DNA from: Planctomycetota bacterium
Lineage (GTDB): Bacteria > Planctomycetota > Planctomycetia > Planctomycetales > Planctomycetaceae
DNA length: 39,399 nt
Direction of reading: 5' to 3'
Assembly: GCA_027624335.1 (NCBI GenBank)
Contig: JAQBWV010000033.1
Coordinates: 1 to 39,399 of the forward strand
Of the stretch, positions 9,846 to 19,439 are shown piece after piece. Each line of letters begins with the position of its first letter. Position 1 is the stretch's first letter. The notes under the pieces were generated by a model. The model saw nothing but the letters and a program-made list of their open reading frames with translations, was not told where the DNA came from and searched no databases. Made by a program: the position numbers and the translations under genes.

Positions 9846-11105
9846 ATGCGATTCCTGATATCTCTGGCCACCATTTTTGCTGTTGTTTCAACAGTTGAAT
9901 CATCCGCCGAAGACTGGACGGAGTTCCGCGGCCCCAGTGCCGACGGCCACTCGTCCGCGACGGGTCTGCCAACCACATGGGGCGCCGATCAGAACCTTGT
10001 ATGGAAACGCGCGATCGAGGGCCTGGCATGGTCGTCGCCTGTCGTGCTGGGAGATCGAATTTACCTGACGACTTCGGTCGCAGGCGGCGAGGAGCTTGGT
10101 CCTGAACAGTCGCTGAGAACGCTCTGTCTGGATGCAGAATCAGGAGCCGTGCAGTGGGATGTCGAAGTTTTCCGTCAGAAGGCAACAGGGACTCGAGCAG
10201 ACAAAGTGCACGGTAAGAACAGTCATGCCAGTGCCACGCCAATTACGGATGGCAAGCACCTGTTCGTTCACTTCGGCGTTCATGGTACGGCTTGCCTGAC
10301 GCTGGACGGAAAGATCATCTGGCAGAATCAGGAACTGAAATATATCCCGGTTCACGGAAATGGCGGCTCGCCGGTTCTCGTGGATGGTCTGCTGGTTGTC
10401 TCATGCGACGGCGGAGATGTTGAGTTCATCGCCGCCATGGATCAGACAACCGGCAAGATTCGCTGGAACACGGATCGAACCGCAAAACATCTGAAGAAGA
10501 CGTTCGCCTTCGGAACCCCGTTGCTGATTTCCGTTGACGGAAAGACGCAGATTGTTTCTCAGGGAGCAGGCGCCGTCTACGGGTACGATCCGAAAGACGG
10601 AAGCGTCATCTGGAAGGTTGACTATGTGGACGGCTACTCGGTCGTTCCACGCCCGGTGTTTGCTCACGGACTGGTGTATGTCTCCAGTGGCTTCGATAAG
10701 GCCAGGCTGCTGGCGATCGATCCCACAGGTAAGGGAGACATCACAAAGACTCACGTCCGCTGGACGCTGGAAAAAGGGGCACCACACACACCTTCGCCGC
10801 TAGTCGTTGGGGACGAGTTATACGTTGTCAGCGACGGTGGCGTTCTTTCCTGCCTCAACGCGAAGACGGGCGAACTCCACTATCAGGAACGACTTGGTGG
10901 TAAGTATTCCGCTTCGCCACTTTCCGCCGATGGAAACGTGTATGTCCAGTCCGAGGAAGGCGAAGGCATCGTGTTTCGCGCGGGGACAACGTTCAACGAA
11001 GTGGGCCGGAACCAGTTGGAAGCAAGGACGTTCGCCTCTTATTCAGTGTTCGGTTCGTCACTTCTGATCCGTAGCGAAAAACACCTTTATCGAATTGCCA
11101 ACTGA
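9846..11105 (+). CDS. Secreted PQQ-like beta-propeller repeat protein
   Basis: 419 residues. The signal peptide MRFLISLATIFAVVSTVESSA is followed by EDWTEFRGPSADGHS, the characteristic opening of planctomycete PQQ_2 propellers (WpxFRGPxxdG). At least six blades are visible, for example LCLDAESGAVQWDVEVF, ACLTLDGKIIWQNQ, IAAMDQTTGKIRWNTD, YGYDPKDGSVIWKVDY and LSCLNAKTGELHYQERL. These are WD-like PQQ repeats as in BamB and quinoprotein dehydrogenases, but no cofactor-binding disulfide or metal site is recognisable. Inference: a periplasmic or surface scaffold rather than an active dehydrogenase. GGAG precedes the ATG. The next gene follows after 47 bases and could be co-transcribed. Confidence 0.88.
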   Translation: MRFLISLATIFAVVSTVESSAEDWTEFRGPSADGHSSATGLPTTWGADQNLVWKRAIEGLAWSSPVVLGDRIYLTTSVAGGEELGPEQSLRTLCLDAESGAVQWDVEVFRQKATGTRADKVHGKNSHASATPITDGKHLFVHFGVHGTACLTLDGKIIWQNQELKYIPVHGNGGSPVLVDGLLVVSCDGGDVEFIAAMDQTTGKIRWNTDRTAKHLKKTFAFGTPLLISVDGKTQIVSQGAGAVYGYDPKDGSVIWKVDYVDGYSVVPRPVFAHGLVYVSSGFDKARLLAIDPTGKGDITKTHVRWTLEKGAPHTPSPLVVGDELYVVSDGGVLSCLNAKTGELHYQERLGGKYSASPLSADGNVYVQSEEGEGIVFRAGTTFNEVGRNQLEARTFASYSVFGSSLLIRSEKHLYRIAN

Positions 11106-11152
11106 CACGGCAGATCTGATACCAGCGACTGCTGATCATAAAAGACCGCAAC

Positions 11153-11980
11153 ATGCCGAAATTCAATGCCGTTCCCGATCAATCGGAACTGGAACAGATG
11201 GATCGTGATCTGCGATTTTATCCGAGCCAGGTTACCGATCCCGACACACTGACTCCTTCGCAAATTGAGCAGTACAACCGCGACGGCTACCTCAGAAATC
11301 TACTCGTGTTCCCGGCCAGAGCGGCGAACGAGATTCGACTGTACTTCGACGGCCTGCTCAACCGGACAATCGCGGCCGGTGGAGACAGCTACTCAATCAG
11401 CAGTGCTCACCTCATGTATGGGCCCGTATATGACCTGCTTCGTGAGCCTCGCATCGTCGCTTTCGTGAAGGACATCCTGGGCAAAGATGTCATCGGCTGG
11501 GGTTCGCATTTTTTCTGCAAGATGCCTTTCGACGGAAAGTCCGTTGCCTGGCATCAGGATGCCAGCTACTGGCCGCTGACACCGTCGAAGGCCGCTACTG
11601 TCTGGCTGGCGATTGATGATGCAGACATCGAAAATGGCTGCATGAGATTTGTGGCAGGCTCTCAGCACGTCGGGCATCTGACGTATCGGCCAAGTTCCGA
11701 CGACGAAGGCAACGTGCTCAATCAAACAATCGACAACGCTGAGCAATACGGTGAAGTCGTCTACGACGAATTGAAGGCGGGCGAAATTTCGCTGCACTCG
11801 GATCTACTGTTGCACGGTTCTGAAGCTAATAACTCTGACCGCCGCCGATGCGGCCTCACGCTTCGCTACTGCACCCCGGACGTGGTTGCCGGCTCCAACT
11901 GGCATGAAAAAGGTGTCGTCGTATCCGGAGTAGATTACTCCGGCAACTGGGCCAATCCCTCTCGACCGAATGCCAGCTGA
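11153..11980 (+). CDS. Phytanoyl-CoA dioxygenase (PhyH) family protein
   Basis: 275 residues. The Fe(II) triad is H134 and D136 in VAWHQDASYWPLTP and H221 in LLLHGSEANNSD; the 2-oxoglutarate-binding Arg is R231 or R232 in the RRRCGLTLRY stretch. IEQYNRDGYLRNLLVF (38-53) is the family's N-terminal strand, and CMRFVAGSQHVGHL is the conserved G(C)xxxxPGSH-type segment. This is the more canonical of the two PhyH proteins in the window, and it has the WHQDxxYWPL motif shared with ectoine-hydroxylase-like members. No ectoine genes are near, so that substrate is not proposed. The start lacks a strong ribosome binding site. Cytosolic. Confidence 0.92.
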   Translation: MPKFNAVPDQSELEQMDRDLRFYPSQVTDPDTLTPSQIEQYNRDGYLRNLLVFPARAANEIRLYFDGLLNRTIAAGGDSYSISSAHLMYGPVYDLLREPRIVAFVKDILGKDVIGWGSHFFCKMPFDGKSVAWHQDASYWPLTPSKAATVWLAIDDADIENGCMRFVAGSQHVGHLTYRPSSDDEGNVLNQTIDNAEQYGEVVYDELKAGEISLHSDLLLHGSEANNSDRRRCGLTLRYCTPDVVAGSNWHEKGVVVSGVDYSGNWANPSRPNAS

Positions 11981-12150
11981 AACAGTGTCGCGCCGAATGC
12001 GGTCATGAGTAATCCCGCACACAGACGTCTGGCGATCCTCGGTCCGCTGGCCCACTGAACTCCATAAACATCACTCCAGCAAAATCACTGAGACAGTCAT
12101 TGCCGAAATCCTTGCGGCAGCCGCTCGTCTTGCGAAAGTGATCGAAATAA

Positions 12151-14535
12151 TCAGGGAGTGAGAACGCTTACCTGAGGCCCGCGGGCCTGTCGATTCTCCG
12201 CGACGACGGTTTCGAGTTGCTGAAGCAACGTAGACTGGCTCCAGGCGTCACGCAGCACGATCGGCTCGGTCGGTCGAGCAGGTGAAAACACTGCCAGCGT
12301 TGGGATGCTGTCTCCACCAAGTCGGTTCAATAGATTTCGGATCTCGTCCGAACCGTCAGTCCAGTCAGCCTTAAGCGTGACGAATCTGTGAGCGTCAACA
12401 ACACTGCGGGTTGAGTCCGTGTTAAGCGTTGTCTTCTCAACGACCTTGCAGGTAAGGCACCAGTCGGCGGTAAAGTCGACCATGACTGGCCTGCCGTCTT
12501 TCAGAGCTGCGGCAACGGCGCCGGAAGTGAACGGTTCCCAATGCAGCTTCTCGTCAGCCGAAGCGAGCTGATAACCATAACCGCAGATCGCACCGGACAA
12601 ACAAAGGGCGAGAATCTTTACTTTGCGGCGCATCGCCGGCGGCGAGGAAAGATCGTAGAGATTCCCGATCATCCACACTCCGATGCCCACACCGAGCAAC
12701 ATGACGAGCGTTGGAATGAGGTATGCTTCGTCGAGAATCGACAACAGAAAGACGGTCGTTCCGAGCATGATGAACCCGGCGATCTGCTTGAATCGGATCA
12801 TCCAGTTACCCGGTTTCGGTAAGAAACGAATGGCTCCGGGAAACATCCCGAACAACAGATACGGTGAGGCCATTCCAAGCCCCATCATGCCCCAGATCAT
12901 ATAGATGACGCCAGGCGGCTGTTGAATTGACCAGCCAAGTGTCGGGCCAAGAAACGGACCGCTGCACGGTGTCGCAAGCACCGTCGCAAAGATGCCCGTC
13001 ATGAATGCTCCGCCGAGCCCTTCCTGACGGCCTCCTGCAGACGAGCCGACAAAGCCAGGAATCGGAATCTCAAACACACCAAGCAGACTCAGACCCATTA
13101 CGAACACGAGGGCCGACATGGCGACGAGAAACTCTACGCTCTGAAACTGACCGCCCCAACTCGTTCCTGCAAAGGCGGCCAAAGTTGCCAGAAGCATGAA
13201 AACGGAAATCACTCCCAGAGAGTAAGTCGCGTTCAGCAGAAATATACGGCCACGATCCTCCCCCGCCTGCTGAACGAAGCTCAAAACTTTGATGGCGATT
13301 ACCGGCAAAACGCACGGCATGATGTTCAGAATCAGCCCACCAAGAAACGCGAACAGCAGATACTGACCGAGCCCCGCAGCACCCGACGCACCCGGCTCGC
13401 GATAGTTCAATTCGTCCAGGAAGGAAGCCGACGCAGGCTTCGAGACTGGTTCCGAAGCTGGTGGAGGGTCACTGACTGCACCCAACTGAAACGAGAAACG
13501 TCCGGGGCGACAGCTGTTCGCGTCGCAAATCTGAAAGCTGACTTTACCGGAGATTCCGTAGCCGCTCGCTGTGTCTGCGTCGGTGACGACATAGTCGCGA
13601 GTCCATGTCACTTCGTCGTGATGAATCCGCTGAACCTTGCCGGAGAATTCGTGAAGCTCAGCCTTGCGACTCGGCTTGAAACTGCCAGGTGAATCGAGAT
13701 GCTTCAGTCCTGAAAGACTCATCTCCGTGATAACCGTCGGCAGCCCAAAGTTTCGTCGGTCCTGATCAAGTGCGAAAGTGTGATAACCATCCGTCATTTT
13801 TGCGGTCACAGAGAGCGTAACGTTCTCGCCAGGAGCGGCGGTTGCTGGAGATAACCGGGCGGTCCATACGGACGGGCCGGGGTGCTCAACGCCGCCGACA
13901 GTTCTCGTGGGTGCGTACTTGAATTCAAAAATGGGCACAGCTGCAGTTGCGACTCCGAGTGCCAGGTCGAACTTCTGAGTCTTCGGGCGGCAGCTCTGAG
14001 CGTCACAGACCTGGTAGCGCATCTCGCCAGCGATCTTCACGGTTCCGGGCGAGGCACTCGTCTTGATTCGAAAACGACGAGTCCACGACACGGTGCCTTC
14101 GTGTGTTTCGACTGTTTGCCCAAGCAAAGGGTCGTCTTTTGATTTCGGCTTTGACGATGCCACAAAGTCAGCATCAACTGAATCGACACTGGTTGCGTCT
14201 TTCACTTCAAACTTTGTTCGCCCGCTGAAGCCCTTGGACATCGAATAAGTGTGAGAACCCGCTGGCAGATTCAGGACAACCTTCACTGTCACGACATCGC
14301 CCGCTTTCGCGGTGGCTGGCTCGATCGTAAACCTGGCGTCGGAAGACGCCTTCTGGACGGGTGGTTTCCCGGTGAGACTTCTGAGATCAAACACTCCGGT
14401 TTGCGCGTTCGCACATTGAGGGATGACGAATCCCGACGCGGCTCCAGCAACGATCACGGCGATCCAGAATGGAACGGCGATCGCAATCCCAGAGAAATGC
14501 TTGCGATCAATCAGGAAGGTACGAGGCCTTCTCAT
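12151..14535 (-). CDS. Protein-disulfide reductase DsbD family, with two N-terminal redox domains
   Basis: 794 residues from the ATG at 14535, chosen because GGAG lies eight bases upstream; an ORF extension to 14610 is possible. After a signal or anchor segment (16-44) come two tandem nDsbD-like beta domains, each with a CDAxSCRP pair: C177/C182 and C337/C342. The membrane DsbD core (about 390-650, eight or so helices) has NIMPCVLPVIAIKV (C408) and ATPCSGPFLGP (C524). A C-terminal thioredoxin domain has DWCLTC (C693/C696) and the cis-Pro SIPT (P745). DsbD passes electrons from cytosolic thioredoxin across the membrane to periplasmic thiols. E. coli DsbD has one alpha domain; here it is duplicated. 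It stands alone, with no cytochrome c maturation genes nearby. Confidence 0.92.
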   Translation of the reverse strand: MRRPRTFLIDRKHFSGIAIAVPFWIAVIVAGAASGFVIPQCANAQTGVFDLRSLTGKPPVQKASSDARFTIEPATAKAGDVVTVKVVLNLPAGSHTYSMSKGFSGRTKFEVKDATSVDSVDADFVASSKPKSKDDPLLGQTVETHEGTVSWTRRFRIKTSASPGTVKIAGEMRYQVCDAQSCRPKTQKFDLALGVATAAVPIFEFKYAPTRTVGGVEHPGPSVWTARLSPATAAPGENVTLSVTAKMTDGYHTFALDQDRRNFGLPTVITEMSLSGLKHLDSPGSFKPSRKAELHEFSGKVQRIHHDEVTWTRDYVVTDADTASGYGISGKVSFQICDANSCRPGRFSFQLGAVSDPPPASEPVSKPASASFLDELNYREPGASGAAGLGQYLLFAFLGGLILNIMPCVLPVIAIKVLSFVQQAGEDRGRIFLLNATYSLGVISVFMLLATLAAFAGTSWGGQFQSVEFLVAMSALVFVMGLSLLGVFEIPIPGFVGSSAGGRQEGLGGAFMTGIFATVLATPCSGPFLGPTLGWSIQQPPGVIYMIWGMMGLGMASPYLLFGMFPGAIRFLPKPGNWMIRFKQIAGFIMLGTTVFLLSILDEAYLIPTLVMLLGVGIGVWMIGNLYDLSSPPAMRRKVKILALCLSGAICGYGYQLASADEKLHWEPFTSGAVAAALKDGRPVMVDFTADWCLTCKVVEKTTLNTDSTRSVVDAHRFVTLKADWTDGSDEIRNLLNRLGGDSIPTLAVFSPARPTEPIVLRDAWSQSTLLQQLETVVAENRQARGPQVSVLTP

Positions 14536-15014
14536 GGGAAATTCTCCGACCGTGTTGAGTGGAGCTAACGCGCGGATCGTTCTGGATGGTTCGCGATTCG
14601 GGGGAAACAACGGGGGATCCCTACGAAATCCTCACCGCGACCTGTTGGCTTTTTTCTATCTTCGGAACAAATGCCCGTACGACCTGGTGAGCCGCCGCAC
14701 GGTTTTCGAATCGAAAACCAGCCTGAGTATTGGCAGCATGATAGGCGAGGTCGCGAAAGCACGGCAATTCGATTCCTCGCCGACATTTCAGATCGCGGTG
14801 TGACGCCCGAAAACAAGATGCAGGTCGTAATAAGCGACGTGTGAATGGATTAATCGTACATCTGAGTCATGCTGCAGGACGTGTGAACGGTAGTGTGCGA
14901 GTAGCGAAGCGGAACGTACCTGATTGCAGTTGCTGACTCTTGCCGAGAGTACTTCCTCTGCTACTCCTCCTGCTGTTCACAACGACTCAGACCAAAAACA
15001 GTAGCGCTGTCCCA
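14536..15014. other. Intergenic region between the dsbD-like and DUF1501 genes
   Basis: 479 bases upstream of the DsbD-type gene and downstream of DUF1501, with both genes on the minus strand. Short ORFs here have no convincing start signals or family resemblance. It contains the direct repeat listed at 14836-14890 and otherwise nothing recognised. Confidence 0.5.
14836..14890. repeat. Direct repeat pair GACGTGTGAAYGG
   Basis: GACGTGTGAATGG (14836-14848) and GACGTGTGAACGG (14878-14890) differ by one base and are spaced exactly 42 bases start to start, about four helical turns. The pair is some 300 bases upstream of the DsbD-type gene. The spacing would suit a pair of protein-binding sites, but chance is not excluded. 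Confidence 0.4.
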
Positions 15015-16460
15015 CTAAGTCAAACCGGAAATGGGCTCGCCATGGTAGATGTGGTAAGGGCGGTTCAAGTCGTCCTTCCACGCGGCTGTGCGAGGAATAC
15101 CAAGCGACTCGTAGATGGTCGCCGCCATGTTTTCCGGCTTCTGTGGGTCGGCAGCGGGATATCCGCCGATCTTGTCCGATGAGCCAATCACACGTCCGCC
15201 CTGCACGCCCCCACCGGCGAAAAAGACAGTCTGAACGGCACCCCAATGATCTCGCCCCGGCTTCTTGTAATGGGTGGGAAGGCCGGACACTTTCGGAGTA
15301 CGACCAAATTCTCCGGCCATCACGACCAGCGTCGAATCCAGCATCCCCGACTCACTCAGGTCGTCCAGCAGCGCTGCTACCGAACGATCCATCGGCGGAA
15401 GTAATTTGTCCTTCAGATTCGGAAATGCGTTACCGTGTGTGTCCCAGGATTCGTTATTACCAAGGTTCACCTGAACCATACTGACGCCAGCTTCCACCAG
15501 GCGACGAGCCATCAGCAGAGACCACCCGAATGAATTGCGACCGTAACGGTCCTGAATGCGGTCGTCTGCCTTCACGACGTCAAACGCATGTCGCACCTTT
15601 TGATCTGTCAGCAGAGAGATGGCTCCCTGTCGAAACCGATCAAACTGCTGAGTCGATGCGTACCGATCAAGTTCCTGTCGTTGTCGCTCGACTTCCGTCA
15701 TCAGTTGAAAGCGACGTGCGATTCGTGGGTGCGTGAAACCTTCCGGTAGTTCCAGACTCGGAGCCTGGAACTTCAGGGATGCGACATGTTCTGCTCCTCG
15801 GGCGTGGTGAAATTCATATTCGGGAAATGCGCCATAGGTGGTTCCATTGAATGGCGACGCGTCCACAAACCACGGATCCCGACGCTGTCCCATCTGCCCG
15901 GCAAACTGCCCCGGAAGAACTCGACCTGTGCGGTGAATAAGCCGCTCTGGCAGAACGACGGCTGGCGGGAGATTGTTCGTCGCTGGGAAATGATCCCCCG
16001 AAATCGCCGCGATCGATGGCCAGTCTTCAGGCCTGGGCTTGCTGGCATTGAATGTCGGCGGCATGGGAGTCCGCCCGGACAGCATCACCATGTGTCCTTG
16101 CGAGTGCTCGTTGTAGGGATGAGTCAAGGATCGGACGATCGACCACTGCTGACTGCACTTTGCCAGTTCTGGCATATGCTCGCAGATCTGAAGACCGGGA
16201 GTCTGAGTCGACACTGGCTGGAACTCACCTCGAATATTATCGGGCGCGTCCGGTTTCATGTCGAAGCTGTCATGTTGACCCAGTCCTCCAGATAGGAAAA
16301 TGTAGATCACCGAACGATGTTGAGACTCAGCAGGCATTCGCGAATCAGCATCCGCAGCACGCAAACCATCAAGATGATTCATGCCAAGACCGAGCAGACT
16401 CACTCCGCCCGCCTGGATAGACGTGCGCCGCGAAATTTCTGGATGTCGAACAACAGACAT
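15015..16460 (-). CDS. DUF1501 domain-containing protein with Tat-type signal
   Basis: 481 residues; the ATG at 16460 has GAGGAG seven bases upstream. The N-terminus HPEISRRTSIQAGGVSLLGL is a twin-arginine-type signal, typical of this family. Family segments include VIYIFLSGGLGQHDSFDMKP (GGxSQxDxFDxKP-like), MPELAKCSQQWSIVRSLTHP, SQGHMVMLSGRTP, SMVQVNLGNNESWDTHGNAF, VVMAGEFGRTPK and GRDHWGAVQTVFFAGGGVQG. DUF1501 belongs to the alkaline-phosphatase/sulfatase-like superfamily and is strongly expanded in planctomycetes, usually paired with a DUF1549/DUF1553 cytochrome-like protein. No such partner is adjacent here. Biochemical role unknown; exported. Confidence 0.95.
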   Translation of the reverse strand: MSVVRHPEISRRTSIQAGGVSLLGLGMNHLDGLRAADADSRMPAESQHRSVIYIFLSGGLGQHDSFDMKPDAPDNIRGEFQPVSTQTPGLQICEHMPELAKCSQQWSIVRSLTHPYNEHSQGHMVMLSGRTPMPPTFNASKPRPEDWPSIAAISGDHFPATNNLPPAVVLPERLIHRTGRVLPGQFAGQMGQRRDPWFVDASPFNGTTYGAFPEYEFHHARGAEHVASLKFQAPSLELPEGFTHPRIARRFQLMTEVERQRQELDRYASTQQFDRFRQGAISLLTDQKVRHAFDVVKADDRIQDRYGRNSFGWSLLMARRLVEAGVSMVQVNLGNNESWDTHGNAFPNLKDKLLPPMDRSVAALLDDLSESGMLDSTLVVMAGEFGRTPKVSGLPTHYKKPGRDHWGAVQTVFFAGGGVQGGRVIGSSDKIGGYPAADPQKPENMAATIYESLGIPRTAAWKDDLNRPYHIYHGEPISGLT

Positions 16461-16941
16461 GCCGTGCTCCTCGACCGTTGTGTGGTGAGTTTCCGGAATT
16501 GTGGTTACGCAACAGGTACTGCAGATTGTTCAGAGTATCAAACTCGGCAATCTGAGATTGCATCACAGCCAGCCTATGCGACTTTGCCGAGTGACTCAAC
16601 GTGGCCCCGACAGTTTGCACCGGATTGCTCTGTCAGGTTTTCCGAATTGGCGAAGATATGGAGGCAGCCTGCGAAAGAACTCACACGAGAGCGTTCCAAA
16701 GCGTGATATTCGTTGCCAGCTCGTTTGTTGCTTGTTTATGCTGACTCAAGAATCAGCGCCCTCGGTGGATCATTAGTCTCGGCCTTTCAGCCGTGAGCAG
16801 TTACGCGACGCGTTTCTGACCGAGAAATTCTTGCCAACCCCGCAGAGTTTTGCTTTTGCTGTCCGCAGCAGGCATCCTTGGCGTTACGAACGCAAGACGA
16901 CGATTCTTCAATTGAAATTCTGACGAGGACAACTTCGGCAT
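16461..16941. other. Divergent intergenic region (DUF1501 / sigma-54 activator)
   Basis: 481 bases between two divergently transcribed genes. I looked for a sigma-54 promoter (TGGCAC-N5-TTGCW) because the gene to the right encodes a sigma-54 activator. The nearest candidate, CGGCAATCTGAGATTGCA at about 16543-16560, has the GG and GC elements too far apart. No small gene, repeat or terminator was recognised. Confidence 0.45.
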
Positions 16942-18987
16942 ATGTCACATGAGCGGACCAACTCGGCTTCCGTTTCGGATCAGTCGGTGTATCTGATACT
17001 TCGGGATGAGCTGAAGTGGCGGAATGTGTTCCGCCTCGCTCCCGGGCAGGTGACAACGATTGGTCGTGCGCCCACTAACCGGGTCGTGGTGCCAGACGAT
17101 ATATGCAGCCGGCATCACTGCGAAATCTACCAGGCCGACGGCGAATGGATTCTGAAAGATCTCGGAAGCCGCAATGGAACGCTTGTTGAAGGATGCCGGG
17201 TGACCGATGACTGGTCCTTGAGCGACGGCGACCAGATCCAGCTGGGCGAATGCTACCTCGTCTTTACCAGGGACATCTCCAGACCGTCCGACGGCGGCGA
17301 AGTCGTTCTGGATAGCGGAACGGAAACCTGTGATGGCTCGACGCCACTATCCGAAGCAACTCCTGAACCGGAAATCGTCTTTCGCCGACACAAGACGAGG
17401 TATCACTCGGGGGGCGGTTCCGAAGCAATTGGTCGTGACCGAGCCAGTCAGGAACTGGCTCGCATGTACCGTCTGGCACTCGAGATGGGCTCGACTCGAG
17501 ATATTAAGGAGCTCTCTGAAATTGTCCTGGATGGTCTGTTTTCCGACGGAAACGTGAGCATCGGAGCGATTCTGCTCCTTCCAAAAAATTCGATTCGACC
17601 AGATCCTTCTCAGCTTCGGATCGCCGCTTACAGAACGGCGGGTGACGAATCCTACGAGAAAGTATCCAACTCACTTTCGACGATTGTGCTCAATGACTGG
17701 GAAGCAGTACTGGCTCGCGATATTAAAGACGACAGTCGCCTGACTGATAAGGCTAGCTTGCAGCAACTTCAGGCAGACAGCGTGATCTGCGCTCCGATCC
17801 GCACGAAGGAAGCGATTTACGGCCTGATACATCTCTACACAACGCGTGGCGGTAGGCATCTGGAACTCGACGACCTTGATTACACACTTGCAGTGGCAGA
17901 CCAGTTTGCTGTTGCGCTCGAGCATCTACAGGAGAAACTCAGTCTGCAGGATGGTCTGGCCAAAGCCAGAGACGAAGCCAATACACTGCGGCACCAGCTT
18001 GCGATAGAAAGCGATCTCGTCGGCGACAGTCCAGCAATGGAAGCACTGAAAGACACCATCGCGAGGGTTGCTCCCACGGACGCGACGGCGCTGATTCGAG
18101 GTGAAAGTGGCGTTGGCAAAGAGCTTGTCGCTCGGGCAATTCATTTCAGCAGTGACAGACGCGGCGGACCCTTTGTCTGTATGAACTGCGCCGCCTTGTC
18201 CGAGACACTGCTCGAAAGTGAACTTTTCGGTCACGAAAAGGGTTCATTCACCGGGGCATCCGGTCGAAAAATTGGTAAGTTCGAGCAGGCCAATCGAGGC
18301 ACACTATTCCTTGATGAAGTCGGTGAAATGAGCCTGCCTGTGCAGGCAAAATTTCTTCGCGTCCTTGAGGGCCATCCTTTCGAACGCGTGGGTGGCGGGA
18401 GCCCGATCACCGTTGATGTTCGAGTTGTCGCTGCAACCAATCGCGATCTTGAACAGGCAATCGAAGAGAAAAAATTTCGGCAGGATCTCTTCTTTCGATT
18501 GTTCGTGATGGAAATTGCGGTACCGGCACTTCGTGATCACGCTTCTGATATTCCGGTCCTCGCACACTATTTTCTCACCAGATTTTCCTCGCGGACCAGT
18601 AACCGAGTGGATAGTTTTTCAGAAGCGGCCATGCATCGGCTGATGGAATACAACTGGCCTGGCAACATTCGTGAACTGCAGAACACGATCGAACGGGCAG
18701 TCATCCTGGCCCGGGATTCGACGATCGAGCCATCCGACATCCAACTATCAACACGCACGTCATCTGCTGCATCCCGGATTGCGACGATCGAGCCGGTGAA
18801 GGTCGACACCCGTGACATATCTCTGGAACGACTGGAGCGAGAGTACATCCTCACTACGCTCGAAAGAACCAGTTGGAATAAGTCGGTCGCCTCTCAGATT
18901 CTGGGGATTGAGCGTTCCACTCTGGACCGAAAACTGAAGCGATACAAAGTCAGTCGGCCCTCCCGTGCCGGTCAGGATTCTGTTTGA
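16942..18987 (+). CDS. Sigma-54-dependent transcriptional activator with FHA and GAF sensor domains
   Basis: 681 residues. Domains in order: FHA (about 15-110) with IGRAPTN, CSRHHCEI and DLGSRNGTLVEG, the phosphothreonine-binding loops; GAF-like (about 175-330), ending ICAPIRTKEAIYGLIHLY; linker coiled coil; sigma-54 AAA+ domain (355-590) with Walker A GESGVGKE (387-394), loop L1 GSFTGA (434-439), Walker B GTLFLDEVGEM and the arginine-rich FRQDLFFRL; Fis-type HTH (about 640-670), SWNKSVASQILGIERSTLDRKLKRYKV. The canonical L1 motif is GAFTGA; this one has Ser at position 2. FHA instead of a receiver suggests control by a Ser/Thr kinase rather than a histidine kinase. No kinase gene is adjacent; target genes are unknown. 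Confidence 0.95.
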   Translation: MSHERTNSASVSDQSVYLILRDELKWRNVFRLAPGQVTTIGRAPTNRVVVPDDICSRHHCEIYQADGEWILKDLGSRNGTLVEGCRVTDDWSLSDGDQIQLGECYLVFTRDISRPSDGGEVVLDSGTETCDGSTPLSEATPEPEIVFRRHKTRYHSGGGSEAIGRDRASQELARMYRLALEMGSTRDIKELSEIVLDGLFSDGNVSIGAILLLPKNSIRPDPSQLRIAAYRTAGDESYEKVSNSLSTIVLNDWEAVLARDIKDDSRLTDKASLQQLQADSVICAPIRTKEAIYGLIHLYTTRGGRHLELDDLDYTLAVADQFAVALEHLQEKLSLQDGLAKARDEANTLRHQLAIESDLVGDSPAMEALKDTIARVAPTDATALIRGESGVGKELVARAIHFSSDRRGGPFVCMNCAALSETLLESELFGHEKGSFTGASGRKIGKFEQANRGTLFLDEVGEMSLPVQAKFLRVLEGHPFERVGGGSPITVDVRVVAATNRDLEQAIEEKKFRQDLFFRLFVMEIAVPALRDHASDIPVLAHYFLTRFSSRTSNRVDSFSEAAMHRLMEYNWPGNIRELQNTIERAVILARDSTIEPSDIQLSTRTSSAASRIATIEPVKVDTRDISLERLEREYILTTLERTSWNKSVASQILGIERSTLDRKLKRYKVSRPSRAGQDSV

Positions 18988-19439
18988 TGGGAACCTGTCT
19001 CTTCCAGAAACTTCACTGGAATTAGCTCGTTTTCAGCTCTCAGATCGATTGGCCGGTTTGTCCCTCGGAAAGAAGATTTTGTTGTTGACTTCCAGAACGA
19101 TTGACCTGAGAATTTCCCCAGTTACCCACCTGATAAACCCCCTTTTTCACGCTCATCCGTTTCGCTGGCACATTCGGCTTCTTAGCTACAGAACACAATT
19201 GCCAGAGAGCTGCATTGAGCGTGCATATGCACTTCGAATCCCACCGTTTACTGTCGGACAGCGTTGTACGACACTCCTGAGTCGGTTTTTCTGCGAGACC
19301 GTTTTGCGCCGACAATGATTTTGCACTATTTGACCAATTGAGCACTGTCTCAAAAGTTGCTGCCCGGATCGGGCTGTTGCCCGTTTGATCAATCCAGTCC
19401 CCCGCTTTGGCCCCCTTCCTAGAGCTGGAGTAAAACCCG
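18988..19439. other. Intergenic region upstream of the 82-residue acidic protein gene
   Basis: 452 bases with no recognised gene. It must hold the promoter and leader of the small gene at 19440. GGAG at about 19427 is its ribosome binding site. No clear terminator for the sigma-54 activator gene, no convincing -35/-10 pair and no known riboswitch were seen. Confidence 0.45.

Noticed and set aside
16543..16560. Possible sigma-54 promoter CGGCAATCTGAGATTGCA
   Set aside because: The GG and GC elements are 12 bases apart instead of 10 and the flanks do not match the consensus.
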